Shown here piece by piece: positions 38,630 to 47,338 of a stretch of DNA of 64,000 nt. Position 1 is the first letter of the stretch; every line of letters begins with the position of its first letter. The stretch spans positions 138,516 through 202,515 of the forward strand of contig NZ_JAAIYA010000018.1 in NCBI RefSeq assembly GCF_010894405.1. Direction: 5' to 3'. The translations under genes were made by a program, and so were the position numbers. The notes under the pieces are model-generated. The model was given only the letters and a program-made list of their open reading frames with translations. It was not told the origin of the DNA and made no database searches. This DNA comes from Pyxidicoccus caerfyrddinensis. GTDB taxonomy: Bacteria; Myxococcota; Myxococcia; Myxococcales; Myxococcaceae.

Positions 38630-39393
38630 GGCTTGATCAGCACCCAGTGCGTCTGTTCACCCGGCACGTCGAGCAGCGCCATGCGCTCCACGTTGCCGTC
38701 CGCCGCCAGGAAGGCCCGCCGCGCCGCGTCCACCAACGCGTCCACCGACACGGGCGCATCCGTCAGCACCAGCACCACGCGCTCGGCGCCGGAGCCCGTC
38801 AGCTCCCAGCTGTCCGGCAGCCAGTGCATGTCCGCGCCGGGCTCCACCGGAAGGCTCTCGCCCGACTCCGGGTGGAGCGGCGTCACCTCGCCGATGGCGT
38901 CCACCGACACCGCCGCCACGTACCGGTGCTCGTGGGCCTGGTAGCCCAGCCTCACCCGCTCGCCGTAGTCCAACGCCTCGGGCGCGTCCGTGCGGGCCTC
39001 GCGCTGCGGGCCCGAGCCACCGCCGATGCGCAGCTCCGCCACCGCGCCGCCCTTGAGGCCATTGAGTCCCCGGCCGTTGCTCAGCAGGGGCCGGGCCAGC
39101 ACCACCACCAGCACCGAGGCGGCCATCGCCACCGTCGTCGCCACCCAGCGCCGGGGCGGCGTGCGGAAGGACTCGCTGCGCCGCTGCCGCTGCACCGCGC
39201 GCTCCACGCCGGCCTCGAAGTGCTCGAAGGGAACCGCGGCCTCGAAGCGGGCCTGGTCTTGCTCGAGCCCCCGCAGGGTGGCGCCGCAGGCCGCGCAGTT
39301 GGCCGCGTGGGCGCGGGCACGGGCGGCCTCGGCGGCGGCCAGCTCCCCGGCGCTCAGGCGGCGCAATGTCCACTCCGACTCGTGCGCGCTCAT
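38626..39393 (-). CDS. Zinc-finger transmembrane anti-sigma factor
   Basis: 255 residues from the ATG at 39393, which overlaps the sigma-factor stop codon (ATGA). The ZAS-type zinc site H-x3-C-x2-C is at His29, Cys33, Cys36 (HAANCAACGATL), preceded by a helix (LSAGELAAAEAAR) that should bind the sigma factor. One membrane helix at about 83-103 (WVATTVAMAASVLVVVLARP) follows. The periplasmic part (YGERVRLGYQAHEHRYVAAV, VSVDALVDAARRAFLAADG) looks like a DUF4384-type domain, a module I recall beside caspase-fold proteases. It should hold the sigma factor at the inner membrane until a periplasmic signal is sensed. Confidence 0.85.
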   Translation of the reverse strand: MSAHESEWTLRRLSAGELAAAEAARARAHAANCAACGATLRGLEQDQARFEAAVPFEHFEAGVERAVQRQRRSESFRTPPRRWVATTVAMAASVLVVVLARPLLSNGRGLNGLKGGAVAELRIGGGSGPQREARTDAPEALDYGERVRLGYQAHEHRYVAAVSVDAIGEVTPLHPESGESLPVEPGADMHWLPDSWELTGSGAERVVLVLTDAPVSVDALVDAARRAFLAADGNVERMALLDVPGEQTHWVLIKP

Positions 39394-39932
39394 CGGACCC
39401 TCAGCTCCTCTCCACCCAGCTCGGCGAAGCGCTCCAGCCTCTTGCGGATGGTGGGGACCGAGCGCCCCAGCACCGTCGCCACCTCTTCCAGCGTCATCCC
39501 GTCCACGTGGTAGTGCACCACCGCCGCCTGCGTCTCCACGTCCACCTTCGCCAGCAGCCGGCGCACCAGGTCGCGCGTCTCCAGCTCGCCCGCGCCGCCG
39601 TGCCCTTCCGAGCGCGCCGCCGCGTCCCGCTCGAACCACTGCCGCCAGCCCGCCCGCTCCGAGCGGAGCTGGTTGAGGCAGTGGTTGGTGGCAATCTTCA
39701 TCAACCACGTCAGCGGCGACGCCTCCGCGCGGAAGTCGTCGCCGTGGGTGAGGGCGCGGGCGAATACGTCGTGCATCGCGTCCTCTGCCTTCGTCGCGTC
39801 CTTCAGGAGGTAGCGGCAGCGGCCCATCACGCTGCCGCCATACTTCGTGTACAGCTCGCGCATGAGGGCCCGCCGGTCCTGGTGGTGGCCACCTTGAATC
39901 ACCTTGAGGACCGGCTGGCTCGTTCCCGTCAC
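39390..39932 (-). CDS. ECF-type RNA polymerase sigma factor
   Basis: 180 residues from a GTG at 39932; longer readings run into the upstream gene. Region 2 is at about residues 25-90 (LYTKYGGSVMGRCRYLLKD, EDAMHDVFARALTH, LTWLMKIATNHCLNQLRSE). Region 4 is at about 125-170 (AAVVHYHVDGMTLEEVATVL, GRSVPTIRKRLERF, a helix-turn-helix). The missing region 3 and small size mark the ECF (group 4) class. It is followed by its likely anti-sigma factor with a 4-base overlap and lies 25 bases after lipoprotein B. Such pairs usually respond to envelope stress. The target promoter is unknown. Confidence 0.9.
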   Translation of the reverse strand: MTGTSQPVLKVIQGGHHQDRRALMRELYTKYGGSVMGRCRYLLKDATKAEDAMHDVFARALTHGDDFRAEASPLTWLMKIATNHCLNQLRSERAGWRQWFERDAAARSEGHGGAGELETRDLVRRLLAKVDVETQAAVVHYHVDGMTLEEVATVLGRSVPTIRKRLERFAELGGEELRVR

Positions 39933-39957
39933 GCGCCGCAGCCTACCGCGAGCTGCG

Positions 39958-40932
39958 TCACGGCGTGACAGGCGTGGTGAAGTTGCCGCAGGCGCTGACC
40001 GTTCCGTATCCAACGGCCGGATTGAAGCTGACCGCGAAGTAGGCGCTGAGGAAGTTGCTGTCCCAGCACTCGCTCACCGTCGCCTTGCCGAACAGGTCCC
40101 CGCCCGACAGCTCGATGTCCGAGCGGCCAGCCCCGGTGGCCTCCCAGCGGCTCTTGATGGAGAGGTTCTCCAGCTTCGTGCGCGTGGAGTCGGTGTCGAT
40201 GTTCTTCTTCAGGACAAAGTCCAGCTCGCCGCCCGCGCCCGGGGCCTGCTTGAAGCTGTAGTTCGCGTCCACGCGGCCGCCCTGCACCTCCTCGTCACGG
40301 ACCTGGTGGAACTGCGCCACCACCGACGCCACCGCCTTCGCGTCCGTGCGCGAGTACTGGATCTCCGCGGTGCCCATCTCGTTCTGGTTCTGGTTGGGCA
40401 GGGTGCGCATCTGCTCCCAGTCGATGAGGAACTCGCCGGAGCCGAAGCCCTTCACGCGCTCGCCATCCGCGTCCACCGCGGCCGTGTGCGAGCCGGACAG
40501 CACCGCCACGAAGGCCGAGTCCTCCGCGTTCTTCGCCTTGCCCTCCAGCACCCACGAGTAGGTGTCGTCGTCCGTGCGCGTGACGGTCAGCTTCCAGGTG
40601 CTGGGGCTGAGCGCGTCCGTGTGCGGACCCCACACCGCCACGTCCCCCTCGATGGAGGTCGGCGTGTGCTTGACGATTTCCTCGATGAGGTTGAGCACCG
40701 CCAGCGTGCCGCCGTTCACCGTCACCGCGGCGCCCACGGTGAGCTGGTAGTACTCCGCCGTCTGCCCCTGCCCGTAGAACGCCGAGGTCAGCCCCTGGCC
40801 GTTCTTCTTCGGCGCCTTCATCTCCACCATGTCCTTGGAGGGAAGGCCCTCGCGGAACGACTCCTCGTCGTTCTTCGCGGAGTCACAGCCAGCGACCAGC
40901 AGGGCGGCACACAGCAGGCTCTTGCGCAGCAT
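39958..40932 (-). CDS. Lipoprotein B of the sigma/caspase array
   Basis: 324 residues with signal MLRKSLLCAALLVAGCDS and a Lys/Glu-rich stretch after the lipobox. The mature part is beta-rich: VAVWGPHTDALSPSTWKLTV, TYSWVLEGKAKNAEDSAFVA, and near the C-terminus VSECWDSNFLSAYF. It has the same segment order as lipoprotein A (36063-37022), so I infer paralogy within one array. It is the first gene of the five-gene run; the ribosome site AAGGA lies 10 bases before the ATG. Upstream, 40933-41140 contains no recognisable sigma-70 promoter, leaving room for an ECF-type one. Function unknown. Confidence 0.8.
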   Translation of the reverse strand: MLRKSLLCAALLVAGCDSAKNDEESFREGLPSKDMVEMKAPKKNGQGLTSAFYGQGQTAEYYQLTVGAAVTVNGGTLAVLNLIEEIVKHTPTSIEGDVAVWGPHTDALSPSTWKLTVTRTDDDTYSWVLEGKAKNAEDSAFVAVLSGSHTAAVDADGERVKGFGSGEFLIDWEQMRTLPNQNQNEMGTAEIQYSRTDAKAVASVVAQFHQVRDEEVQGGRVDANYSFKQAPGAGGELDFVLKKNIDTDSTRTKLENLSIKSRWEATGAGRSDIELSGGDLFGKATVSECWDSNFLSAYFAVSFNPAVGYGTVSACGNFTTPVTP

Positions 40933-41140
40933 GGTTCTTCTTCCTTTCGGCCGGCCCCCGGCGGGCCGTGCGGCAACGTGTTCGCCCCAATGGACACAGC
41001 CCCGCCGAAAAACAGAAAAGGCGCCTGTCTGGCCGGGGAAAGTTTCGGAAAATCAACGGTTTGGCGGTTGGCTGTCCGCTCCCCAGGCATTTTCACCCGG
41101 CCTTCGCACGGCGGAATTCCTCCATCCCTACCTTTCGCGC

Positions 41141-41998
41141 ATGGAAATGAGACACCCCAACCATCCCGGGGAGATGGGCACGGACGCCACGCTGGCCGAG
41201 CGCGACCGCGCTCCGGACGAGATCAACGCCCGCGCCCGGGCGATTGGGCTCCTGGTCGATGCGGGAGTGCCCTTCGTGGTGGGCGGTGCGTACGCGTACG
41301 CGACCTATACCGGCATCTACCGGGACACGAAGGACCTGGACCTCTTCCCACGCAAGCGTGACGCACTGCGCGCGCTCGAGGTGCTGGAGGCGGACGGCTG
41401 GCGCACCGAGCGCGCGGACGAGGTGTGGATCTACAAGGCCTACAAGGGCGACTACTTCGTCGACTTCATCTTCTCGTCCGGCAACGGCGTGGCGGTGGTG
41501 GACGACGAGTGGTTCAGCCACGCCAAGACGTGCGCCATCTTCGGGCACGAGTGTCTGGTGGCGCCCGCCGAGGAGATGATCTGGTCCAAGGCCTTCGTCA
41601 ACGAGCGCGAGCGGTATGACGGCTCGGACGTGAATCACCTCATCCTGAAGGCGGGGCGGAGCATGGACTGGGAGCGGCTGATGCGCCGCTTCGACCGGTA
41701 CTGGGAGGTGCTGCTCAGCCACCTGATGATGTACCGGTTCGCCTATCCGTCCGAGCGGGACATGGTCCCCGACTGGGTGATGGCGGAGCTGATGAGCCGC
41801 ACGCTGCACACCATCCGCGAGGGGTGCTGGGAGGACAAGCTGTGCCGCGGGAACCTCATCTCGCGGGTGAACTATCACGTCGACATCCACCACTGGGGCT
41901 TCCGCGACGGGCGGGCCTGGGACGAGAACGAACGACAGCAGGGAGACGAGCGTGGCACGCGATCCGAGCTCGAAAATTCGGTTGGCGGCAGTCGGTGA
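41141..41998 (+). CDS. Nucleotidyltransferase-fold protein
   Basis: 285 residues from the ATG at 41141; the start is not certain because no clear ribosome site precedes it. The nucleotidyltransferase signature is VVGGAYAYATYTGIYRDTKD followed by LDLFPR (GG ... DxD), as in the AbiEii/minimal-nucleotidyltransferase group. A later PAEEMIWSKAFVNER segment also fits this group. It could transfer a nucleotide to RNA, antibiotic or protein; the substrate is not deducible. Its 3' end overlaps the start of the metallophosphoesterase gene by 47 bases, so the two are translationally coupled and probably act together. Confidence 0.8.
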   Translation: MEMRHPNHPGEMGTDATLAERDRAPDEINARARAIGLLVDAGVPFVVGGAYAYATYTGIYRDTKDLDLFPRKRDALRALEVLEADGWRTERADEVWIYKAYKGDYFVDFIFSSGNGVAVVDDEWFSHAKTCAIFGHECLVAPAEEMIWSKAFVNERERYDGSDVNHLILKAGRSMDWERLMRRFDRYWEVLLSHLMMYRFAYPSERDMVPDWVMAELMSRTLHTIREGCWEDKLCRGNLISRVNYHVDIHHWGFRDGRAWDENERQQGDERGTRSELENSVGGSR

Positions 41999-42686
41999 CC
42001 TTCACTGCCGCGAGGACCAACACGGACGCTTCCGACAGCTCGTCAAACAGGTGAACGCCACGGCGGACCTGCTCGTGCTGTGCGGGGACCTGACGGACAG
42101 GGGAATGATCGAGGAGGGCAAGGTGCTCGCGGAGGAGCTGTCCGCGCTGCGTGTGCCGTGCGCGGCGGTGCTGGGCAACCACGACTACGAGCACAACCAG
42201 GTCAAGGAGATCAGCAGCGAGCTGTCGAAGGTGGGCGTCCACCTGCTCGACGGGGACCACTTCATCTTCGAGAAGGTGCTGGGCGTGGCGGGCGTGAAGG
42301 GCTTCGGCGGCGGCTTCGGCAACGCGACGCTGCAGGCCTTCGGCGAGGGACAGACGAAGGCCTTCGTGCAGGAGGCGGTGCACGAGTCGCTCAAGCTGGA
42401 GGCCGCGCTGAGCCACCTCGACACGGCGAAGAAGGTGGTCATCATGCACTACTCCCCGGTGCCGGAGACGCTGGACGGGGAGAACATCGAAATCCGCCCG
42501 TTCCTCGGGACGAGCCGGCTGTCGATGCCGATTGACCACTACGGCGCGGAGGCCGTCTTCCACGGACACGCGCACCACGGCACGCGCAACGGGAAGACCA
42601 AGAGCGGCATCCCCGTCTACAACGTGGCCATGCCCCTGCTGGCGAAGCACACCCCGGACCAGCGGTACGTGTTGCTGGAAGTGTAG
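41952..42686 (+). CDS. Calcineurin-like metallophosphoesterase
   Basis: 244 residues from a GTG at 41952 with GGGAG 6 bases upstream. Metal-site motifs in order: VGDLHCRED, LCGDLTDRG, LGNHDYEHN, VIMHYSP, and FHGHAHHGTR. The protein is cytoplasmic. It may remove a group added by the paired nucleotidyltransferase or act on nucleotides or phosphoproteins. The following ABC gene starts 11 bases later, so the run could be longer than two genes. Confidence 0.9.
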   Translation: MARDPSSKIRLAAVGDLHCREDQHGRFRQLVKQVNATADLLVLCGDLTDRGMIEEGKVLAEELSALRVPCAAVLGNHDYEHNQVKEISSELSKVGVHLLDGDHFIFEKVLGVAGVKGFGGGFGNATLQAFGEGQTKAFVQEAVHESLKLEAALSHLDTAKKVVIMHYSPVPETLDGENIEIRPFLGTSRLSMPIDHYGAEAVFHGHAHHGTRNGKTKSGIPVYNVAMPLLAKHTPDQRYVLLEV

Positions 42687-42697
42687 AGGGGCCTGCA

Positions 42698-43609
42698 ATG
42701 GGGGACGGGGTGGCCCGTACACGCGAGGCCATGCTGCACATCCGCGCCGTGTCGAAGACCTATCCGAATGGGGTGCGTGCGCTCCAGGGCATCGACCTGA
42801 CGATTGAGAGGGGACTCTTCGGTCTGCTCGGGCCGAACGGGGCGGGCAAGTCCACCCTGATGCGCATCCTGGCCACGCTCCAGCCGCCGGACGCGGGGCA
42901 GCTCACCTTCGACGGCGCCGACGTGCTCGCGGACCCGCGCGCGCACCGGAGGCACCTCGGGTATCTGCCGCAGGACTTCGGCGTGTACCCCGGCGTGTCG
43001 GCCAGCGAGTTGCTGGACCACCTGGGCGTGCTCAAGGGCCTGACGGACCGGCGCGCGCGGCGCGAGCAGGTGGACGCGCTGCTGCACCAGACGAACCTGT
43101 ATGAGCACCGCAAGAAGGCCGTCAGCGGCTTCTCGGGAGGCATGCGGCAGCGCTTCGGGATTGCCCAGGCACTGCTGGGCGACCCGCGGATGCTCATCGT
43201 CGACGAGCCCACCGCGGGGCTGGATCCGGAGGAGCGCAACCGGTTCCACAACCTGCTGAGTGAAGTGGGCGAGAACGTCGTCGTGCTGCTGTCCACGCAC
43301 ATCGTCGAGGACGTGCGCCAGCTCTGTCCGCGCATGGCCATCCTGTCCGGAGGCCGCGTGCTGCGGGAAGGCGCGCCCGAGACGCTCGTCGCGGAGCTGG
43401 CCGGCCGCGTGTGGCGCAAGACGGTGGAGAAGCACGAGGTCGCCGGCCACCGCGCGTCCCGCTCCGTGCTGTCCACGCAGCTCTCCGGAGGGAAGACGGT
43501 GCTGCGCGTGTTGGCGGACGCGTCGCCGGGGCCGGGATTCGAGTCCGTGCCGGCGGACCTGGAAGACGTCTACTTCTCCGCCCTGTCGTCCGGGCCTCAC
43601 GCGGTCTGA
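42698..43609 (+). CDS. ABC transporter ATP-binding protein
   Basis: 303 residues. Walker A LLGPNGAGKST, Q-loop LGYLPQDFGVYPG, signature FSGGMRQRFGIAQ, Walker B MLIVDEPTAGLDPEE, and the H-loop LLSTHIVEDV are all intact. The ATG at 42698 has GAGGGG upstream; a start at 42731 (MLHIRAVSK) is an alternative. It is the ATPase for the fused permease-peptidase encoded 9 bases downstream. ABC-2-type exporters of this sort can move peptides, lipids or drugs. Confidence 0.95.
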   Translation: MGDGVARTREAMLHIRAVSKTYPNGVRALQGIDLTIERGLFGLLGPNGAGKSTLMRILATLQPPDAGQLTFDGADVLADPRAHRRHLGYLPQDFGVYPGVSASELLDHLGVLKGLTDRRARREQVDALLHQTNLYEHRKKAVSGFSGGMRQRFGIAQALLGDPRMLIVDEPTAGLDPEERNRFHNLLSEVGENVVVLLSTHIVEDVRQLCPRMAILSGGRVLREGAPETLVAELAGRVWRKTVEKHEVAGHRASRSVLSTQLSGGKTVLRVLADASPGPGFESVPADLEDVYFSALSSGPHAV

Positions 43610-43618
43610 GGGGACGTC

Positions 43619-46600
43619 ATGCTCGGCGAGGTGCTTCGCTTCGAGTGGCGCTACCAGACGCGCCAGCTTGCCTTCTTCGTGGCCGTCGCGGCCTTCGTGG
43701 GAATGGCCTTCGTGTTCGTCGGCACGGGCTACGGCCCGGACAACGTGCACGTCAACTCGCCGCACTCCGTCATGCAGTCGATGGGGCTGCTGTCGCTGTT
43801 CTCCATCTTCGTGCTCAGCTTCTTCTGCGCGAACGCGGCCCTGCGCGACAGCGAGCACAAGATGGAGGAGCTCGTCTACGCGACCTCCATCCACAAGCTC
43901 ACGTACCTGTCCGCCCGATTCACGGGAGCGCTGCTGGCCGCGCTCGCGGTGTTCACGGTGGCCGCGCTGGGGCTGATGCTGGCGCCGAGGGTGTTGGCCG
44001 TGGACCCGGAGCGGCTCGGGGACACGGAGGTGCTTCGCTACGTGTGGGCGCTCGCGGTGATGGTGCTGCCCAACCTGGTCTTCGCGGCGTCACTGCTGTT
44101 CGCCATCTCCGCGCTGACGCGCAGCGCGCTGGCCAGCTACATCGGAGCCGTCTTCCTCTACGCGCTCTACTTCGTGGGCTCCATGTTGGGGGACTCGCCG
44201 CTGATGGCGGGGGCCGCGCCGCAGACGCCCGAGGCCATGGCGCGCGCCGCGCTGCTGGACCCGTTCGGCCTGTCCGCGTTCTTCACGCAGACGCGGTACT
44301 GGACAGAGCATGAGCGGAATACCCGCCTGCTCGGGCTGGAAGGCCCCTTCCTGCTGAACCGCCTGCTGTGGCTGGGCGTCTCGGCGTGTGTGCTGGGCTT
44401 CGTCTACCAGCGCTTCGCCTTCCGTGTGTCGCCCGGGTCGAAGACGGGCAGGGGAGGGACGAAGGAGGAGGCACCGCCAGGGACCGCGTACCGGCCGGTG
44501 GCGAGCGAGGGCAGTGCGGTTGCCCTCGCCTGGGCCGCGCTGAGGTCCGCGGTGCGGCTGGAGTCGCGGTACGTGTTGAAGAGCGGGGCCTTCCTGTCGC
44601 TGCTCGCGCTGTGGGTCGTCGTGGTGGGCATGGAGGTCGTCGCGGGCTCCACCCGCACGGAGTACGGCACGCACCTGCTGCCGACGACGGCGGTGCTGCT
44701 CCCGAACCTCCAGCAGACGCTGTCGCTCATCGGCACCCTCACGCTGGTCTACTTCGGCGCGGAGCTGGTCTGGCGCGAGCGCGTCGTCCGCATGAGCGAA
44801 TTGGTCGACGCGACGCCGGTGTCCAGCGCCGTGCTCTACGTGTCCAAGCTGGCGGTGCTGGCCGTGCTGGTCGTCATGCTGGCCGCCTCGGCGGTGGGCA
44901 TCGCGGTGCTGTTCCAGATCTCGCGCGGCTACTTCCACCTGGAGCCGGGGCTGTACCTGTCGCTCCTGTACTTCACGGGGCTGCCGCTGCTGCTGTTCGC
45001 GGTGGCGGTGCTGGGGCTCCAGACGCTGAGCCCGAACCGGTACGTGGGCATGTTCCTGGCTCTGCTCCTGGCGCTGGTCCTCCGTCAGGGCGGAGTGGTG
45101 GGACTGGAGCACGGCCTGCTGCGCTACGCGGGTGGGCCTCCGGTGCGGTACTCGGACATGAACGGCTTCGGCCCCGCTACCGCGTCCTTCTCCGCGTTCA
45201 TGGTGTACTGGGGCGCGTTCGCGGGCCTGCTGGGACTCGTCACCTGCGGCCTGTGGCGGCGCGGCGTCAGTCCTCCGCTGCGGGCGCGTTTCGCGGCGCT
45301 GCCTCGTGTGTGGGGGCGGAGCGGAAGGGTGGGCGCGGCGGCCTGCCTGGGCGTGTTCATCGTGGCGGGAGGCTTCATCTTCCACGGCACGAACGTGCTG
45401 AACCTCTACGAGACGCGCTCGCAGCGCGCCGACTGGAAGGCGGACTACGAGAAGGCCTACCAGCGCTACGAGACGTTGGCGCAACCGAGCATCGTGGCGG
45501 TGAAGTCCAATGTCGACCTCTTCCCCCAGGAAGCGCGCTACCAGGCGGCCGGCACGTACCAGCTGGAGAACCGGACCTCGGAGCCCATCCAGACCATCTG
45601 GGTCTCCGTGCAGCGCGACGTGAGCCTGGCCGCGCTGAAGCTGGCGGGCGCGCGGCTGCACTCTCACGACGCCCGCTTCGGGATGTATGAGTTCCGGCTT
45701 GAGCACCCCATGCCGCCCGGTGCGCGGGCCGAGCTGACCTTCAAAGTCGATGTGGTGCGACGGGGCATCGACACTTCGGAGCCCGAGGACTCCATCGTCG
45801 AGAACGGCTCGTTCATCGCCAACGTGGAGGCGTTCCCCACCATCGGCTACCGCAAGGGCTACGAGCTCAAGGACGCGCGCGAGCGACGCAAGCGAGGCCT
45901 TCCCGAGACACCGGTGGTCGAAGCCATCGACGAGGGAGACCTGGGGCTCTCGGAGGAGGGCGGCCGGCAGCGCGCGTGGACCACGCTGGAGACGACGCTG
46001 TCGACGTCGGACGACCAGCTCGCGGTGGCGCCCGGTGCGCTGCGTAGGGAGTGGCGGGACGGCGGACGACGCTACTTCCACTACGTCATGGACCGGCCCA
46101 CGGTGAACTGGTTCGCCTTCGTGTCCGCTTGCTACGCGGTGGCGAAGGTGAAGCATCAGGGCATCGACGTGGAGGTGTATTACCACCCTGAGCATGCGGC
46201 CAACGTGGCCCGGATGATGGCCGCGGCGACGCGCTCGCTGGAGGTCTTCGGCGCGCAGTTCGGTCCGTATCCGCACGCGCAGTTGCGCATCGTGGAGGTG
46301 CCTTCCTACTGGGGCTTCGGCGCGCTCGCGCTGTCGAACACCATCTACTACCCGGAGCACCGGGGCTTCGTGGCGGACCTGCGCGGCGCGGAGGGCGTGG
46401 ACCTCATCACCCGGCGCATCGCGCACGAGGTGGCCCACCAGTGGTGGGGACACCAGGTGGACCCGGCGAACGGCCCGGGGGCATCCACCATCACCGAGTC
46501 GCTGGCGAAGTACTCCGAGCAGCTCGTGCTGAAGGCCACGTACGGCGAGCCGCACGTGCGCGGGGTGCTCGCCTTCGACCTGGACCGCTACCTGAGGGGC

Positions 46601-47221
46601 CGGGCCTCGGAGGACGGCGAAGAGCCGGCGCTCACCGGGGTGAAGGACCAGTCGTACCTCTACTACGGCAAGGGCGCGGTGGTGATGAACGCGCTGAGCG
46701 ACCTGTTGGGCGAGGCGGCGGTGAACCGGGCGCTGCGAAGGCTCGTGAGTGAGCGCGCCTGGCCGAACGCGCAGCCGACGGCGCTCGACCTGGTGGCCGC
46801 GCTGCGTACCGAGGCGTCCGAGGCCCACCGTGCACTCATCGACCAGTGGATGAAGGAGGTCGTGCTCTACGACTTGAAGGTGGAGTCCGCGACGTACGAG
46901 CCGCTGGCGGACGGCCGCTACCGCGTCACCGCCCGGATTGCCGCGGCGAAGACGGCCCACCGTGGAAGTGAGGACGTCCCGCTGGAGCTGGACGAGGAGC
47001 TGGATGTCGGCGTGTTCGCCCAGCACCCGGAGGCCATGTCCGCGACGGAGTCCCCGCTGTACGCGGCGAAGCACCGCTTCACCGGTGCCTCGACGGAGGT
47101 CTCCGTCATCGTGAAGGAGCGGCCCGCCTACGTCGGCGTGGACCCGTTCCTGCGGCGGGTGGAGCTGGAGCGCTCGGACAACCTCCTGAAGCCCGTCACT
47201 CTCTCTGCTCCAGCTCGGTGA
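43619..47221 (+). CDS. ABC permease fused to M1-family aminopeptidase
   Basis: 1200 residues. The N-terminal half has two sets of ABC-2-type membrane helices (for example MGLLSLFSIFVLSFFCANAA and LLALWVVVVGMEVVAGS), ending about residue 590. The C-terminal half is an M1 zinc peptidase: HEVAHQWWGHQVD at residues 936-948 with the third ligand Glu960 (TESLAKYSEQL). The His-to-Glu spacing is one residue longer than in classical M1 enzymes (19 rather than 18), which I recall as usual for this fused family. The catalytic zone should face the periplasm. It would export and then trim or process a peptide, or sense one. Coupled to the ATPase gene (9-base gap, GAGGGG upstream). Confidence 0.92.
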   Translation: MLGEVLRFEWRYQTRQLAFFVAVAAFVGMAFVFVGTGYGPDNVHVNSPHSVMQSMGLLSLFSIFVLSFFCANAALRDSEHKMEELVYATSIHKLTYLSARFTGALLAALAVFTVAALGLMLAPRVLAVDPERLGDTEVLRYVWALAVMVLPNLVFAASLLFAISALTRSALASYIGAVFLYALYFVGSMLGDSPLMAGAAPQTPEAMARAALLDPFGLSAFFTQTRYWTEHERNTRLLGLEGPFLLNRLLWLGVSACVLGFVYQRFAFRVSPGSKTGRGGTKEEAPPGTAYRPVASEGSAVALAWAALRSAVRLESRYVLKSGAFLSLLALWVVVVGMEVVAGSTRTEYGTHLLPTTAVLLPNLQQTLSLIGTLTLVYFGAELVWRERVVRMSELVDATPVSSAVLYVSKLAVLAVLVVMLAASAVGIAVLFQISRGYFHLEPGLYLSLLYFTGLPLLLFAVAVLGLQTLSPNRYVGMFLALLLALVLRQGGVVGLEHGLLRYAGGPPVRYSDMNGFGPATASFSAFMVYWGAFAGLLGLVTCGLWRRGVSPPLRARFAALPRVWGRSGRVGAAACLGVFIVAGGFIFHGTNVLNLYETRSQRADWKADYEKAYQRYETLAQPSIVAVKSNVDLFPQEARYQAAGTYQLENRTSEPIQTIWVSVQRDVSLAALKLAGARLHSHDARFGMYEFRLEHPMPPGARAELTFKVDVVRRGIDTSEPEDSIVENGSFIANVEAFPTIGYRKGYELKDARERRKRGLPETPVVEAIDEGDLGLSEEGGRQRAWTTLETTLSTSDDQLAVAPGALRREWRDGGRRYFHYVMDRPTVNWFAFVSACYAVAKVKHQGIDVEVYYHPEHAANVARMMAAATRSLEVFGAQFGPYPHAQLRIVEVPSYWGFGALALSNTIYYPEHRGFVADLRGAEGVDLITRRIAHEVAHQWWGHQVDPANGPGASTITESLAKYSEQLVLKATYGEPHVRGVLAFDLDRYLRGRASEDGEEPALTGVKDQSYLYYGKGAVVMNALSDLLGEAAVNRALRRLVSERAWPNAQPTALDLVAALRTEASEAHRALIDQWMKEVVLYDLKVESATYEPLADGRYRVTARIAAAKTAHRGSEDVPLELDEELDVGVFAQHPEAMSATESPLYAAKHRFTGASTEVSVIVKERPAYVGVDPFLRRVELERSDNLLKPVTLSAPAR

Positions 47222-47338
47222 AGTGGCCCGCGTTCAGGTCCAGGTGCACGAGCTGGCAACAGGGCGAGCGGTACAGCCCTCGGGAAGGTGAGTGGTGATT
47301 CATGTCGCGGTGTGTCAAGGTCGATCCGCGAGGCTGCC

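Noticed and set aside
47196-47303. Minus-strand small ORF of 35 codons (starts MNHHSPSRGLYRS), partly overlapping the end of the permease-peptidase gene
   Set aside because: No ribosome binding site, and length and overlap are within chance; kept out of the feature list although the gap 47222-47338 has no other content.
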